From an uncultured Christensenellaceae bacterium (GTDB lineage Bacteria; Bacillota; Clostridia; Christensenellales; Borkfalkiaceae), in NCBI GenBank assembly GCA_910588465.1, contig CAJUOP010000014.1:1-58014 (forward strand): a stretch of DNA of 58,014 bases, given 5' to 3'. Position numbers and translations under genes: made by a program. The notes beneath the pieces were generated by a model that saw nothing but the letters and a program-made list of their open reading frames with translations, was not told the DNA's origin and did no database searches. Within the stretch, counting starts at the first letter, position 1; each line of letters starts with the position of its first letter. Positions 1 to 7,250 of this stretch are shown one piece after another.

Positions 1-62
1 TTTTCGGCAAGCCCGCGGCGTACCTTTTGCGAAAGCTCTGCGGAATAATATTCTGCCATTCC
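1..62 (-). pseudogene. 3' fragment of a split serine recombinase
   Basis: Read on the minus strand, these bases encode MAEYYSAELSQKVRRGLAE, the conserved stretch that follows the catalytic domain of clostridial serine recombinases. The gene runs off the left edge of the window. Its 5' part lies 27.4 kb away at 27420-27806. Joining the two at a shared GG gives an unbroken reading frame (ENVMIG then MAEYYS), so this is one gene split by the element at 61-27419. Confidence is high for family and for the split; the state of the remaining C-terminal part cannot be seen. Confidence 0.85.
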
Positions 63-87
63 TTCCGATAGTTCAAAAGGACATAGT
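61..87. other. attL junction
   Basis: CC core (61-62), spacer TTCCGATA (63-70) and arm GTTCAAAAGGACATAGT (71-87). The DNA to the left belongs to the interrupted recombinase gene and the arm belongs to the element. It lies 30 bp beyond the stop codon of the element's own recombinase gene, the usual place for an att site in Tn4451-like elements. The core dinucleotide is non-palindromic, as needed for directional recombination. Confidence 0.82.
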
Positions 88-116
88 GTTTTAGGCGGTA
101 TTTAGGGGTAAAACGG

Positions 117-1754
117 CTATGAAATCGAGTCAATATCGACTTTGTAGTAGATATGAACCTCTTGCGGCTTGCCAGTAACTGTTTCTTTGCCGCCTATGAT
201 GAGCTTCTCGAATAGATCCAAGCACAGCTCGCGCGTGAGTTTAGGAGCGTAGAGGTGCTTTTTCATCCGCCGTATAAATTCGTCGATGTCCGTCGTGGCT
301 TTCTCGGCTTCTTCGAGCCCCTGTTTGAGAAAAGCTATGCGTTCTTTCAGCTCGGACTGCTCGGCGGTGTATTTTTCTATTAACCGCACGCAAACGCTTT
401 CGGGAATTTTACCCGCAACCTTTTCTTCAAACGCGCTTTCAATTAGTTTATCAAGCTCTAATAGACGTTTCTCGCCTTTGCGTAATTCTTTTTGAACGTC
501 GGCATCTTTTTTGTTCGCAAGCGCGGCGGTATGTTCCAAATATCTCAGTCTGAATTCCGCTTCGTCGGCTATTATTCTTGTGGCTTTATCCTTCACGTCG
601 TTTAACACGATTTGTTCTAATACGGATACCGTAATGAAATGACTGAAACAGGCGGACGAACCTAAGCGGGATTTCGTTCCGCAGTTAAAGTTGAAGTAGA
701 CTTTTTCTTCGCCCGTGCGTTTTGTTTTTTCCATATTCCAACCGAGCCGCATTTTTGCGCCGCAGTCCGCACAGAACATCAGTCCCGACAGCGGATGCAT
801 AAATCCGCGTTGGGTATGTTTTCCGTGTCCCACGGCTTTTTCGACTTCTTTCACTTTATTCCATAGTTCTTTTGATATGATCGCCTCGTGCGCGTTTTCC
901 GTTACGATCCAATCTTCTTTCGGACGGTATATCCATTTATGATTCTTATACGAAATAGTCGTAGATTTGTGCTGAACCAGATTGCCTATGTATGCTTGGT
1001 TATCCAAGAGCGAGCGCAGTACGGAAGTACACCACAAATGCGTGGAGTTTCTCACTGTGGTTACGCCCGTCGTCGCTATTCTGTAATCGTTGGGTGTAAG
1101 GATATGTTCGGCGTTCAGAATATCCGCTATTTTTCGCGGGGTTAAACCGCTTGCTCTCATTTCGAATATTCTAACCACAATAGGGGCAGTTTCTTCGTTT
1201 ATCTGCAACGTTCGTTTTTCGTCCGTTCCGAGGATATAACCGTAGGGAGAGTGCGACATACCGTTCTTTCCGTTTTTTGCGTTTTGGAGACGCACGGCAC
1301 GGAGTTTCTTGCTCGTAGCGGCAGACCACCATTCGTTGAATACATTGGTGATCGGCATCATATCCATAGCGGCGGTGTCTTTATTCTCGGTGTCTATGTT
1401 GTCGGATAAAGCGATAAAGCGTATGTTGTATAACGGAAACACATAATCGAGATACTGTCCCACCATGATATAATTTCTTCCGAAACGGCTCATATCCTTG
1501 ACGAGGATCGTATTGATAACGCCTTGCTGTGCATCATCGAGTAATCTCTTTACGCCCGGACGGTCGAAGGTCGTTCCCGAAATACCGTCGTCCACGTAAA
1601 TATCGTGGAGCGTCCAGCCTTGCTTTTCGATATACTCCGAAAGGATAGCCTTTTGGTTCTCGATAGACAGGGATTCGCCCTGCCGTTCGTCGTCGCGGGA
1701 AAGCCTTAAATACATTCCCACGATATAGTCTTTGCTGTTTAGCTTTGCTTGCAT
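117..1754 (-). CDS. Large serine recombinase (TndX/TnpX-like)
   Basis: A 545-aa site-specific recombinase of the large serine family, which cuts all four strands at a 2-bp core to integrate or excise an element. The N-terminal resolvase domain (about 10-160) has the catalytic serine in YLRLSRDDE (Ser19) and the KDMSRFGRN motif. A recombinase domain follows (about 170-290), then a zinc ribbon starting at MFCADCGAKMR (about 330) with further cysteines in FNCGTKSR. A charged coiled-coil (about 400-490) lies within the C-terminal part. The start is supported by AGGAGTG 7 nt before ATG. It is transcribed leftward with the TnpW-like gene and ends 30 bp from attL, so it is the likely integrase of the 27-kb element. 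It looks intact. Confidence 0.95.
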   Translation of the reverse strand: MQAKLNSKDYIVGMYLRLSRDDERQGESLSIENQKAILSEYIEKQGWTLHDIYVDDGISGTTFDRPGVKRLLDDAQQGVINTILVKDMSRFGRNYIMVGQYLDYVFPLYNIRFIALSDNIDTENKDTAAMDMMPITNVFNEWWSAATSKKLRAVRLQNAKNGKNGMSHSPYGYILGTDEKRTLQINEETAPIVVRIFEMRASGLTPRKIADILNAEHILTPNDYRIATTGVTTVRNSTHLWCTSVLRSLLDNQAYIGNLVQHKSTTISYKNHKWIYRPKEDWIVTENAHEAIISKELWNKVKEVEKAVGHGKHTQRGFMHPLSGLMFCADCGAKMRLGWNMEKTKRTGEEKVYFNFNCGTKSRLGSSACFSHFITVSVLEQIVLNDVKDKATRIIADEAEFRLRYLEHTAALANKKDADVQKELRKGEKRLLELDKLIESAFEEKVAGKIPESVCVRLIEKYTAEQSELKERIAFLKQGLEEAEKATTDIDEFIRRMKKHLYAPKLTRELCLDLFEKLIIGGKETVTGKPQEVHIYYKVDIDSIS

Positions 1755-1774
1755 ATTAAATCACTCCTATGTAA

Positions 1775-1960
1775 TTATGCGGATTGTTTGTTTTCCGCAA
1801 GCGCTTGTTTGAAAGCGTGATCGCAGATAATTTTTCTGTAATTTTTCTTACCTGCATAATGACTTACGACAATATATTTTTTGCCGTAAATTACTTCGAC
1901 ACGGGTAGTGGTGGTCCCGTGTTCCGAGCGGTTCTGTTGCGCGTACATTGCTGTGTCCAT
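1775..1960 (-). CDS. TnpW-like small transposon protein
   Basis: A 61-aa protein starting MDTAMYAQQNRSEHGTTTT. The start at 1960 is chosen because AGGAGG lies 6 nt upstream; a longer in-frame start at 1984 has no such site. The TTTTRVEVIYGKKYIVVSHY stretch resembles the short TnpW family found beside tnpX in Tn4451-type elements, where a threonine-rich start is followed by a short beta-strand region. The lysine-rich C-terminus ends 20 bp upstream of the recombinase start, in the same leftward operon. The function of TnpW is not established. The family match is by eye only. Confidence 0.6.
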   Translation of the reverse strand: MDTAMYAQQNRSEHGTTTTRVEVIYGKKYIVVSHYAGKKNYRKIICDHAFKQALAENKQSA

Positions 1961-2079
1961 AAAATACCTCCTACCGCACAGCATACAGTAGGGGGATCAT
2001 GATTGTTAGAAAGCCCGTACCGACGCTTTCCCAACACACCCAAACAACTTGCAACTTTTCTTTTAATTGATTGATACAT
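1891..2079 (-). CDS. Possible small leader ORF upstream of tnpW
   Basis: A 62-aa frame beginning MYQSIKRKVASCLGVLGKRR, with a strong GGAGG 7 nt before ATG (2077-2079). It overlaps the start of the TnpW-like gene by about 70 nt in another frame. The good ribosome binding site argues that something is translated here, and the overlap suggests coupling. The C-terminal part is low complexity with no recognisable family, so the peptide may matter only as a leader. I do not recognise it. Confidence 0.3.
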   Translation of the reverse strand: MYQSIKRKVASCLGVLGKRRYGLSNNHDPPTVCCAVGGILWTQQCTRNRTARNTGPPLPVSK

Positions 2080-2152
2080 AATATTACCTCCTTGTCGAAC
2101 TTTTCTCTTTCGACAACCAAACCGAAAATCGAAAAAAGACAAGCCGTCAAGG

Positions 2153-2194
2153 AAAAAGAAAAAACATTGCGTGAACGGCTTTTCACACAATGTT
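2153..2194 (-). terminator. Leftward terminator or attenuator before the recombinase operon
   Basis: On the minus strand a 13-bp stem (arms 2182-2194 and 2163-2175, one wobble) is followed by a T-rich run, the form of a rho-independent terminator. A further copy of one arm, GCAATGTTTTTT at 2199-2210, can pair instead with AAAAAACATTGC at 2159-2170 and would break the terminator. Similar arms occur upstream of the leftward genes near 27.2 kb and 28.0 kb, suggesting shared attenuation control. Confidence 0.55.
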
Positions 2195-2303
2195 TTAAGC
2201 AATGTTTTTTCCCTTGTAAATTCGGGCGTATTTCAATTCATATTCCACGGCGCAGGCCTTTTTCGATACAACCACCCGTCGAAAGAGAAAAGGAAGTAAA
2301 TGA

Positions 2304-2332
2304 TTGACTTGTGTGGCTTTTTGCGGTATAAT
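2304..2332 (+). promoter_or_regulatory. Sigma-70 promoter of RNA-A1
   Basis: TTGACT (2304-2309), a 17-bp spacer and TATAAT (2327-2332). This near-consensus promoter is conserved at 30124-30152 with a single base change in the spacer. Transcription should start near 2339, just before the structured RNA. Confidence 0.85.
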
Positions 2333-2338
2333 AAAAAA

Positions 2339-2491
2339 GCTACATATTACCAATAATAAACTCATAAAGGGACATACTACGCCTTGTAGTGTGAGCTCTC
2401 AATTTCCCTTTATGAGAAATGGTGATATGTAGCAATATCGAGAGCCGCATGAAATAGGGAATACCGTTCTCGTGTGAGGGCGGTATTTTTT
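2339..2491 (+). ncRNA. Structured small RNA RNA-A, copy 1
   Basis: About 150 nt with no convincing reading frame. Stems seen: CTACATATTACC (2340-2351) with 2421-2432, 12 bp; CTCATAAAGGGA (2361-2372) with 2405-2416, 12 bp perfect; an 8-bp hairpin 2373-2380/2386-2393 with loop GCCTT; and a terminator ATACCG (2461-2466)/CGGTAT (2481-2486) with a T-run. CGAGAGC (2439-2445) can also pair with GTTCTCG (2466-2472), competing with the terminator. Copy 2 at 30159-30309 matches to 2460 with one change outside the RNA. Its terminator stem differs in sequence but keeps pairing. It has its own promoter and terminator, so it is either a free small RNA or an attenuated leader for the araC gene 150 bp downstream. 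I cannot assign it to a known family. Confidence 0.75.
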
Positions 2492-2494
2492 ATT

Positions 2495-2523
2495 TTGAAA
2501 AAAGGGGTAGTTTTTTGTATAAT
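2495..2523 (+). promoter_or_regulatory. Promoter upstream of the cluster I regulator
   Basis: TTGAAA (2495-2500), a 17-bp spacer and TATAAT (2518-2523), directly after the RNA-A1 terminator and 120 bp before the AraC-type gene. Position and spacing fit a sigma-70 promoter for the regulator. The long AT-rich leader after it shows no further clear structure. Confidence 0.7.
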
Positions 2524-2642
2524 GATGCGCGAACGTGAGGATGGAAAAATTTGGAATTTGGATTTTTTAGCCAAATTAAAAAGCTTTTATTGACTGTTGT
2601 TATTTGAATCATTAAACTATAAATCGGAGGGGGTGCTTAAAG

Positions 2643-3521
2643 GTGGAAATAAAATTAAACAGCAATTTAATAAAAGATACGGATATTTGTATCGATATCA
2701 AAAAAGTTGGACAGGAATTTTGCGCCCCCAACAAGAGTCCGACGAATTGCGTGCGTCCGTGTTATGCATTGCATTTTGTATTGTTCGGCAGAGGCACGCT
2801 GGTCGATAAAACCGGAAAAACATACGATATCACCAAAAACAATGCTTTCTTGCTCTATGAAAAGGAAGAATATAAGTATTTTCCGGATAGAAGCGATCCG
2901 TGGTCTTATATTTGGGTAGAATTCAGCGGGGCGGGGCTTGACGAACTGCTTTCTCTTTGCGGGTTCGAAAAAGATAATGTCGTAAAGCACGTAAGAGACT
3001 TTAACGAATTTATCATGCTGATGCGCAATATGTACGAATCTTACGATGCAAGCGAAACGCAACAACTGCGCTGTTCGGCTTACTTCATGTTGGTTTTGGG
3101 AAAGTTTATCGATCAGGAACAGGCAATCAAGCTTCCGCCCAAAGCCACAAAGAACAAAAAACTATTGCGGGATATTCTGATTTATCTGAATAACAATTGG
3201 GTTTCCGACCTTACAAGCGAGATGATTACGAAATTATTCGGACTTTCGATTCGTTCCTACAATCGCTTTTTTGCGGAAATGCTTTCCATGTCGCCTGTGG
3301 AATATATCAACTCTTACCGCATTTCTGTTGCTTGCGAGCGGATACAAAAATCGGATTCTTCGATTGAAGAGGTTGCCCATATTGCGGGATTTCAGGACGT
3401 AGCCTATTTTTCGCGGGTTTTCAAAAGCATAAAAGACATATCTCCGCAGGAGTACAAAAAGCGAAAGATAAGCGAAGATCCGTTTTTGTGGTTAAAAGAA
3501 AAGGGTATGTTTTTCAGGTAA
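2643..3521 (+). CDS. AraC-family regulator, cluster I
   Basis: A 292-aa transcription factor. The N-terminal half (about 1-140) is a cupin-type sugar-sensing domain; the visible signature is ALHFVLFGRGTL with a following DPWSYIWVEF. The C-terminal 100 residues carry two helix-turn-helix units ending in VAYFSRVFKSIKDISPQEYK, typical of AraC proteins. The start is GTG at 2643 after GGAGGGG. It is 61% or so similar by eye to the regulator at 30506, and both end in EDPFLW(L/I)KEKG. It lies just before the ABC transporter genes and probably activates cluster I in response to an imported sugar. The ligand is unknown. Confidence 0.9.
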   Translation: MEIKLNSNLIKDTDICIDIKKVGQEFCAPNKSPTNCVRPCYALHFVLFGRGTLVDKTGKTYDITKNNAFLLYEKEEYKYFPDRSDPWSYIWVEFSGAGLDELLSLCGFEKDNVVKHVRDFNEFIMLMRNMYESYDASETQQLRCSAYFMLVLGKFIDQEQAIKLPPKATKNKKLLRDILIYLNNNWVSDLTSEMITKLFGLSIRSYNRFFAEMLSMSPVEYINSYRISVACERIQKSDSSIEEVAHIAGFQDVAYFSRVFKSIKDISPQEYKKRKISEDPFLWLKEKGMFFR

Positions 3522-3571
3522 AATTCATTACGGAAATTTTTCCGTTGAATATATGAATAAGGAGAATTGTT

Positions 3572-5353
3572 ATGAGAAAAGCTGGAAAAATTTTGGCGAT
3601 GGCGATCGGCGCTTGTATGTGCGTCGGTTCGGCGGGAATGTTGGCGGGCTGCGGCGATGATACGCCGGAGGGATTTACCGGCATTACCTTTGTATATGAA
3701 GCAGATATGTATGCGAACCCTACGTTTTACGAACTTGTTAAGACGTATAACGATACGCAGGGGCAAATCGATAAGGTGAAGGTCAATCCCACGCAAGTTT
3801 CGGGAGTCGGCACAACCCGTACAACCTATGAGGGAACTTGCGAATACAACGTTGCCGTGACGGACGAAACGGTTTTCAAAGATATTGCAATGGACGGTTT
3901 GTTCGTTAATTTGAATGAGTACGTAAAGAACGATAATTACGATTTATCCGATTTTACGACGGGAGCGTTAAATTCCGCCCGACTGACAATCGGCGGCGAA
4001 AAATATATCGCGGGCGAAGGGCAGGATTTGCAGGCGTTGCCGTTCGGGTGCGCACCCGCCGTTATCTACTACAATAAAAATCATTTTACGTCGCAAAAAA
4101 TCAATATCGTTTCCTGCGCCGAGGAGAATTTGAAAACGAAATATCCGAATTTGCAGCCTCACGGCTACGCGGAATACGCGGTAAAACCTTTCGATACGGC
4201 GGTTTCTTCGACCAACTTGGCAGGTGAAACGGTCTATAAAGTATTCAACAATAAAATCCCCATGAACTGGGAAGAAAAGCGGTATCTTTCCAAGATGTTC
4301 ACTTCGTCTTATAATAGCGATTCGCCGAGTCAATACGGATACGTGAGCGCATGGTGGTTTTCCTACGGCTGGTCGGTCGGCGGCGACGTCGTGGGTTGGG
4401 ACGGCGAGAAATATAATTTTACGCTTATGGACAAAACGGATAATTACCTTGCGGTAAAGGACGTAACCGTGAACGGAACGGAGTATCATGCGGGCGAGAT
4501 CGTATCCTATGAGGATAAGATAAAACAGAAGGATATCGAGGCGTTGGAAGGGCTTTATGCGTTGCCTTCTCAATACGATTCTCAGATCGAATTCCTTTGC
4601 ACCTCAAAGAGCGGACCGGTGGAGGGTGACGTTCAAGGCTACGGCGTTTGTCCTTCCGATATGGAACGTATCGGTAATTTTACGAGCGGCAAGGTTGCAA
4701 TGACCAACCTGTTTTTGGACGAATTTACCCGTTTCAGCCGCAACATGAGAACGGGATTTGACGTTGCGCCCGAACAGCAGTACCGCGAATACGAGGGCGG
4801 AAGCGTGTATTACAACGGGAATAATTCGTTTCAAAACGAGTATTTGAAGGTTATCGGAAAGAAATATGACGGTGATAGCGCAAGCGAAACGGGTAAGGAA
4901 TATACGGGTGAAATCAAAACGCAGGACGGCACGGAAATCGTAGGAAAAAGAATAAATTCGGCGTCGTACAGCTATCTCGTCATTCCCAAAAATTCCGATC
5001 CGCAAAAATTCGACGCGTCCTGGAAATTTATCAGCTGGGCTTGCGGGGCGGAGGGGCAAAAAATTCTCGCCAAGACGAATTGTCTTGCGCCCGTCCGCAA
5101 AGGCGTGACGCTAAACGATTATCCCGCGCTGTCGAACGATTACAATTTTACGGCGTTTGCGCAAGCCGCCGTCAACGGCGATATCGGCGATTGGGCATAT
5201 TTCGAAAACGGCGAATGGGTGAACAGATGGTCGGGAGATTATAACGATAACGTGCGCGAGGGCACGATGACGGTTAGCGAATTTTTGGCGGCAAACGAAA
5301 AAAGAGCAAGCGAAGACGTCGCGAAAACGGCAATTATCATCAACGGGAGGTAA
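3572..5353 (+). CDS. ABC sugar-binding lipoprotein, cluster I
   Basis: A 593-aa extracellular solute-binding protein (family 1). A basic signal peptide ends in the lipobox MLAGC, giving a lipid-anchored Cys. The mature part shows the VFNNKIPMNWEE, WWFSYGWSVGGDVVGW and SDPQKFDASWKFISWA segments usual in CUT1 oligosaccharide-binding proteins. It is longer than the usual 400-450 aa, as is common in gut clostridia. AGGAG lies 8 nt before ATG, and a small hairpin (3530-3545) sits between araC and this gene. It delivers sugar to the two permeases directly downstream. The paralogue is at 31438. Confidence 0.9.
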   Translation: MRKAGKILAMAIGACMCVGSAGMLAGCGDDTPEGFTGITFVYEADMYANPTFYELVKTYNDTQGQIDKVKVNPTQVSGVGTTRTTYEGTCEYNVAVTDETVFKDIAMDGLFVNLNEYVKNDNYDLSDFTTGALNSARLTIGGEKYIAGEGQDLQALPFGCAPAVIYYNKNHFTSQKINIVSCAEENLKTKYPNLQPHGYAEYAVKPFDTAVSSTNLAGETVYKVFNNKIPMNWEEKRYLSKMFTSSYNSDSPSQYGYVSAWWFSYGWSVGGDVVGWDGEKYNFTLMDKTDNYLAVKDVTVNGTEYHAGEIVSYEDKIKQKDIEALEGLYALPSQYDSQIEFLCTSKSGPVEGDVQGYGVCPSDMERIGNFTSGKVAMTNLFLDEFTRFSRNMRTGFDVAPEQQYREYEGGSVYYNGNNSFQNEYLKVIGKKYDGDSASETGKEYTGEIKTQDGTEIVGKRINSASYSYLVIPKNSDPQKFDASWKFISWACGAEGQKILAKTNCLAPVRKGVTLNDYPALSNDYNFTAFAQAAVNGDIGDWAYFENGEWVNRWSGDYNDNVREGTMTVSEFLAANEKRASEDVAKTAIIINGR

Positions 5354-5358
5354 GCGCT

Positions 5359-6333
5359 ATGGAAAATAAGACGGCGTTATCTTCAAGCGAAGGGAGAATC
5401 GACGCAGGCGATGCCGTTCGTGGCGAAAAGCCCGTTAAACGGAAACACAAATTCCGCAGAGAGTGGCTGTGGTGCTGGATCGTCGTATCGATTCCGATTA
5501 TCGGTTACGTTTTCTTTAACGCCTTTCCCGTGGCGATCTCGCTTGCGTCGATGTTTACGGATATTCAGCACAATCAAATTTCGACGATGAAGTGGAATAA
5601 CTTTGCGCATTTCGTCAAGTTTTTCCACGATGCAAAATACTTAAAGGCGCTCGGCATTACGCTTTGGCTCACTTGCGCACAGTTTTTATCGCTTTTCATT
5701 GCGCTTGTGATAGCAACGCTCATCAAGACCAAGGTCAAGGGCTCGCGACTCATGCAAACGTTGTATTTCGTACCCTATATTTGCTCGATCGTAGCGGTTA
5801 CGATCATGTGGAATCAAATGTTTTTGACGGGCGACGACGGCGTGCTCAATACCATTTTCAATACGAATATCAACTGGCGCGGCGATCCGAAGTATCTCAC
5901 TTGGTGTATCTTTACCGTCATCGTTTGGCAGTCGCCCGGATACGGCATCGTTATGATTACGACGGCGTTCATCGGGGTCGATCCCACGCTTTACGAGGCG
6001 GCGAAAATCGACGGGGCAAACGCCTGGAAACAGTATTTTCACATAACTATGCCGCAGATCGCGCCGATGATTCTCTTTCTCGCTTTGGCGGGTTGGCAAG
6101 GCGGGCTTGCAACCTTCGATGCGGCACAGGTCATGGCGCCTGTGGGGTTTGGCGGCACGGCGGGTCCCGAGGATATGGGCTTGACGCTTGCGTATTATAA
6201 CTATATTCAAGGAATGTCGTTCTCGCACATGGATTATGCGTCGGTGATGAATTGGATGACGGCAATCATCAATTTTGCGGGAGCCTATTTGTTCCTGAGA
6301 TTGAGAAAGAGAGCGGAGGATAATTTGGGATGA
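5359..6333 (+). CDS. ABC sugar permease, MalF/UgpA type, cluster I
   Basis: A 324-aa inner-membrane permease. A charged cytoplasmic N-terminus (1-35) is followed by six predicted membrane segments. The EAA loop that contacts the ATPase is seen as LYEAAKIDGANAWKQYFHIT near residue 215. It begins 5 bp after the binding protein and overlaps the next permease by 4 nt (ATGA), so the two subunits are translationally coupled. No ATPase gene is present in the window; CUT1 systems of clostridia often share one MsiK-like ATPase encoded elsewhere. Confidence 0.92.
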   Translation: MENKTALSSSEGRIDAGDAVRGEKPVKRKHKFRREWLWCWIVVSIPIIGYVFFNAFPVAISLASMFTDIQHNQISTMKWNNFAHFVKFFHDAKYLKALGITLWLTCAQFLSLFIALVIATLIKTKVKGSRLMQTLYFVPYICSIVAVTIMWNQMFLTGDDGVLNTIFNTNINWRGDPKYLTWCIFTVIVWQSPGYGIVMITTAFIGVDPTLYEAAKIDGANAWKQYFHITMPQIAPMILFLALAGWQGGLATFDAAQVMAPVGFGGTAGPEDMGLTLAYYNYIQGMSFSHMDYASVMNWMTAIINFAGAYLFLRLRKRAEDNLG

Positions 6334-7235
6334 CGAAAACATTCGATAAATTCACCTCGGCAAAGGCAAAAAACATTTATTCCAAAATCGGCATTTATTT
6401 TGGTTTGATTGCGTATTTTCTGCTTCTTTTTCTGCCGTTTATGGTTATCATCCTCACTTCTTTTACGTCGGATGCGGAAATCGCGTCGACGACGGGATTC
6501 GTGTGGTTTCCGTCTGAACTTTCAGGCGAGGGATACCGTATGGTATTTGAATTCGACCCCAACAAGACGAACGGCGTGCCGTCGTTGCTGCTCGGGTTCA
6601 TCAACACCATGTGGCAGACGCTGCTACCTTCCGTCGTCGGGCTGATGATAAGCGGACTTGCGGCATACGCATATGCGAAATACGATTTCCCCGGGAAGAG
6701 TAAGTTTTTTGCTTCCATCATTTTCATGATGACCATTCCCGTTTCGGCTGGTATTACAGGGTATTTATTCTTTGCCCAACTCGGTTGGACGACGGGCGGC
6801 GCTTCGGTGCTTCCCATGATTATTCCGGGATTGTTCGGGAGCGCGGGCACGATTTTCTTCATCTATCCCTATTTGAAAGCGCTTCCGGACGGGGTGTTGG
6901 AGGCGGCGAAGATCGACGGCATGGGCTTTTTCGGCATCTTTTTTAAGATCGTACTTCCGCTGTCGACGCCTATCTTTCTTTCGCAGTTTCTCTTTGCGTT
7001 CGTCGGCGGCTACAATAATTATTCGGGCGCGCTCATCTATCTCGCCAATCAAAAGCAGCTATGGACGTTGCAGCTTGCTTTGAACCAGCTCGTTTCCTAT
7101 ATTACGGGCGCGGGCGGATATAACAACGTGGCTTGCGCGGCGGCGCTGATGTCGATGTTGCCGCTTCTCATTCTCTACGCTTTTGTCCAGAAATTTTTTA
7201 TCGAGGGCATTACGGTGGGGAGTGTAAAAGGTTAA
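6330..7235 (+). CDS. ABC sugar permease, MalG/UgpE type, cluster I
   Basis: A 301-aa permease with six membrane segments and the EAA loop GVLEAAKIDGMGFFGIFFKI near residue 190. The long extracytoplasmic loop after the first segment (DAEIASTTGFVWF) is usual for MalG-type subunits. Its start overlaps the stop of the preceding permease, and the GH43 lipoprotein gene follows after 15 bp with GGAGG. Together with the two previous genes it forms the importer of cluster I. Confidence 0.92.
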   Translation: MTKTFDKFTSAKAKNIYSKIGIYFGLIAYFLLLFLPFMVIILTSFTSDAEIASTTGFVWFPSELSGEGYRMVFEFDPNKTNGVPSLLLGFINTMWQTLLPSVVGLMISGLAAYAYAKYDFPGKSKFFASIIFMMTIPVSAGITGYLFFAQLGWTTGGASVLPMIIPGLFGSAGTIFFIYPYLKALPDGVLEAAKIDGMGFFGIFFKIVLPLSTPIFLSQFLFAFVGGYNNYSGALIYLANQKQLWTLQLALNQLVSYITGAGGYNNVACAAALMSMLPLLILYAFVQKFFIEGITVGSVKG

Positions 7236-7250
7236 ATCGGGAGGAAATTT

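Noticed and set aside
61..87. Terminal inverted repeats of an insertion sequence
   Set aside because: No DDE transposase is present and no target duplication is seen; the arms are equally spaced from a 2-bp core and the join restores a frame, which fits a serine recombinase attP.
2339..2491. Retron msr-msd for RNA-A
   Set aside because: No reverse transcriptase gene lies near either copy.
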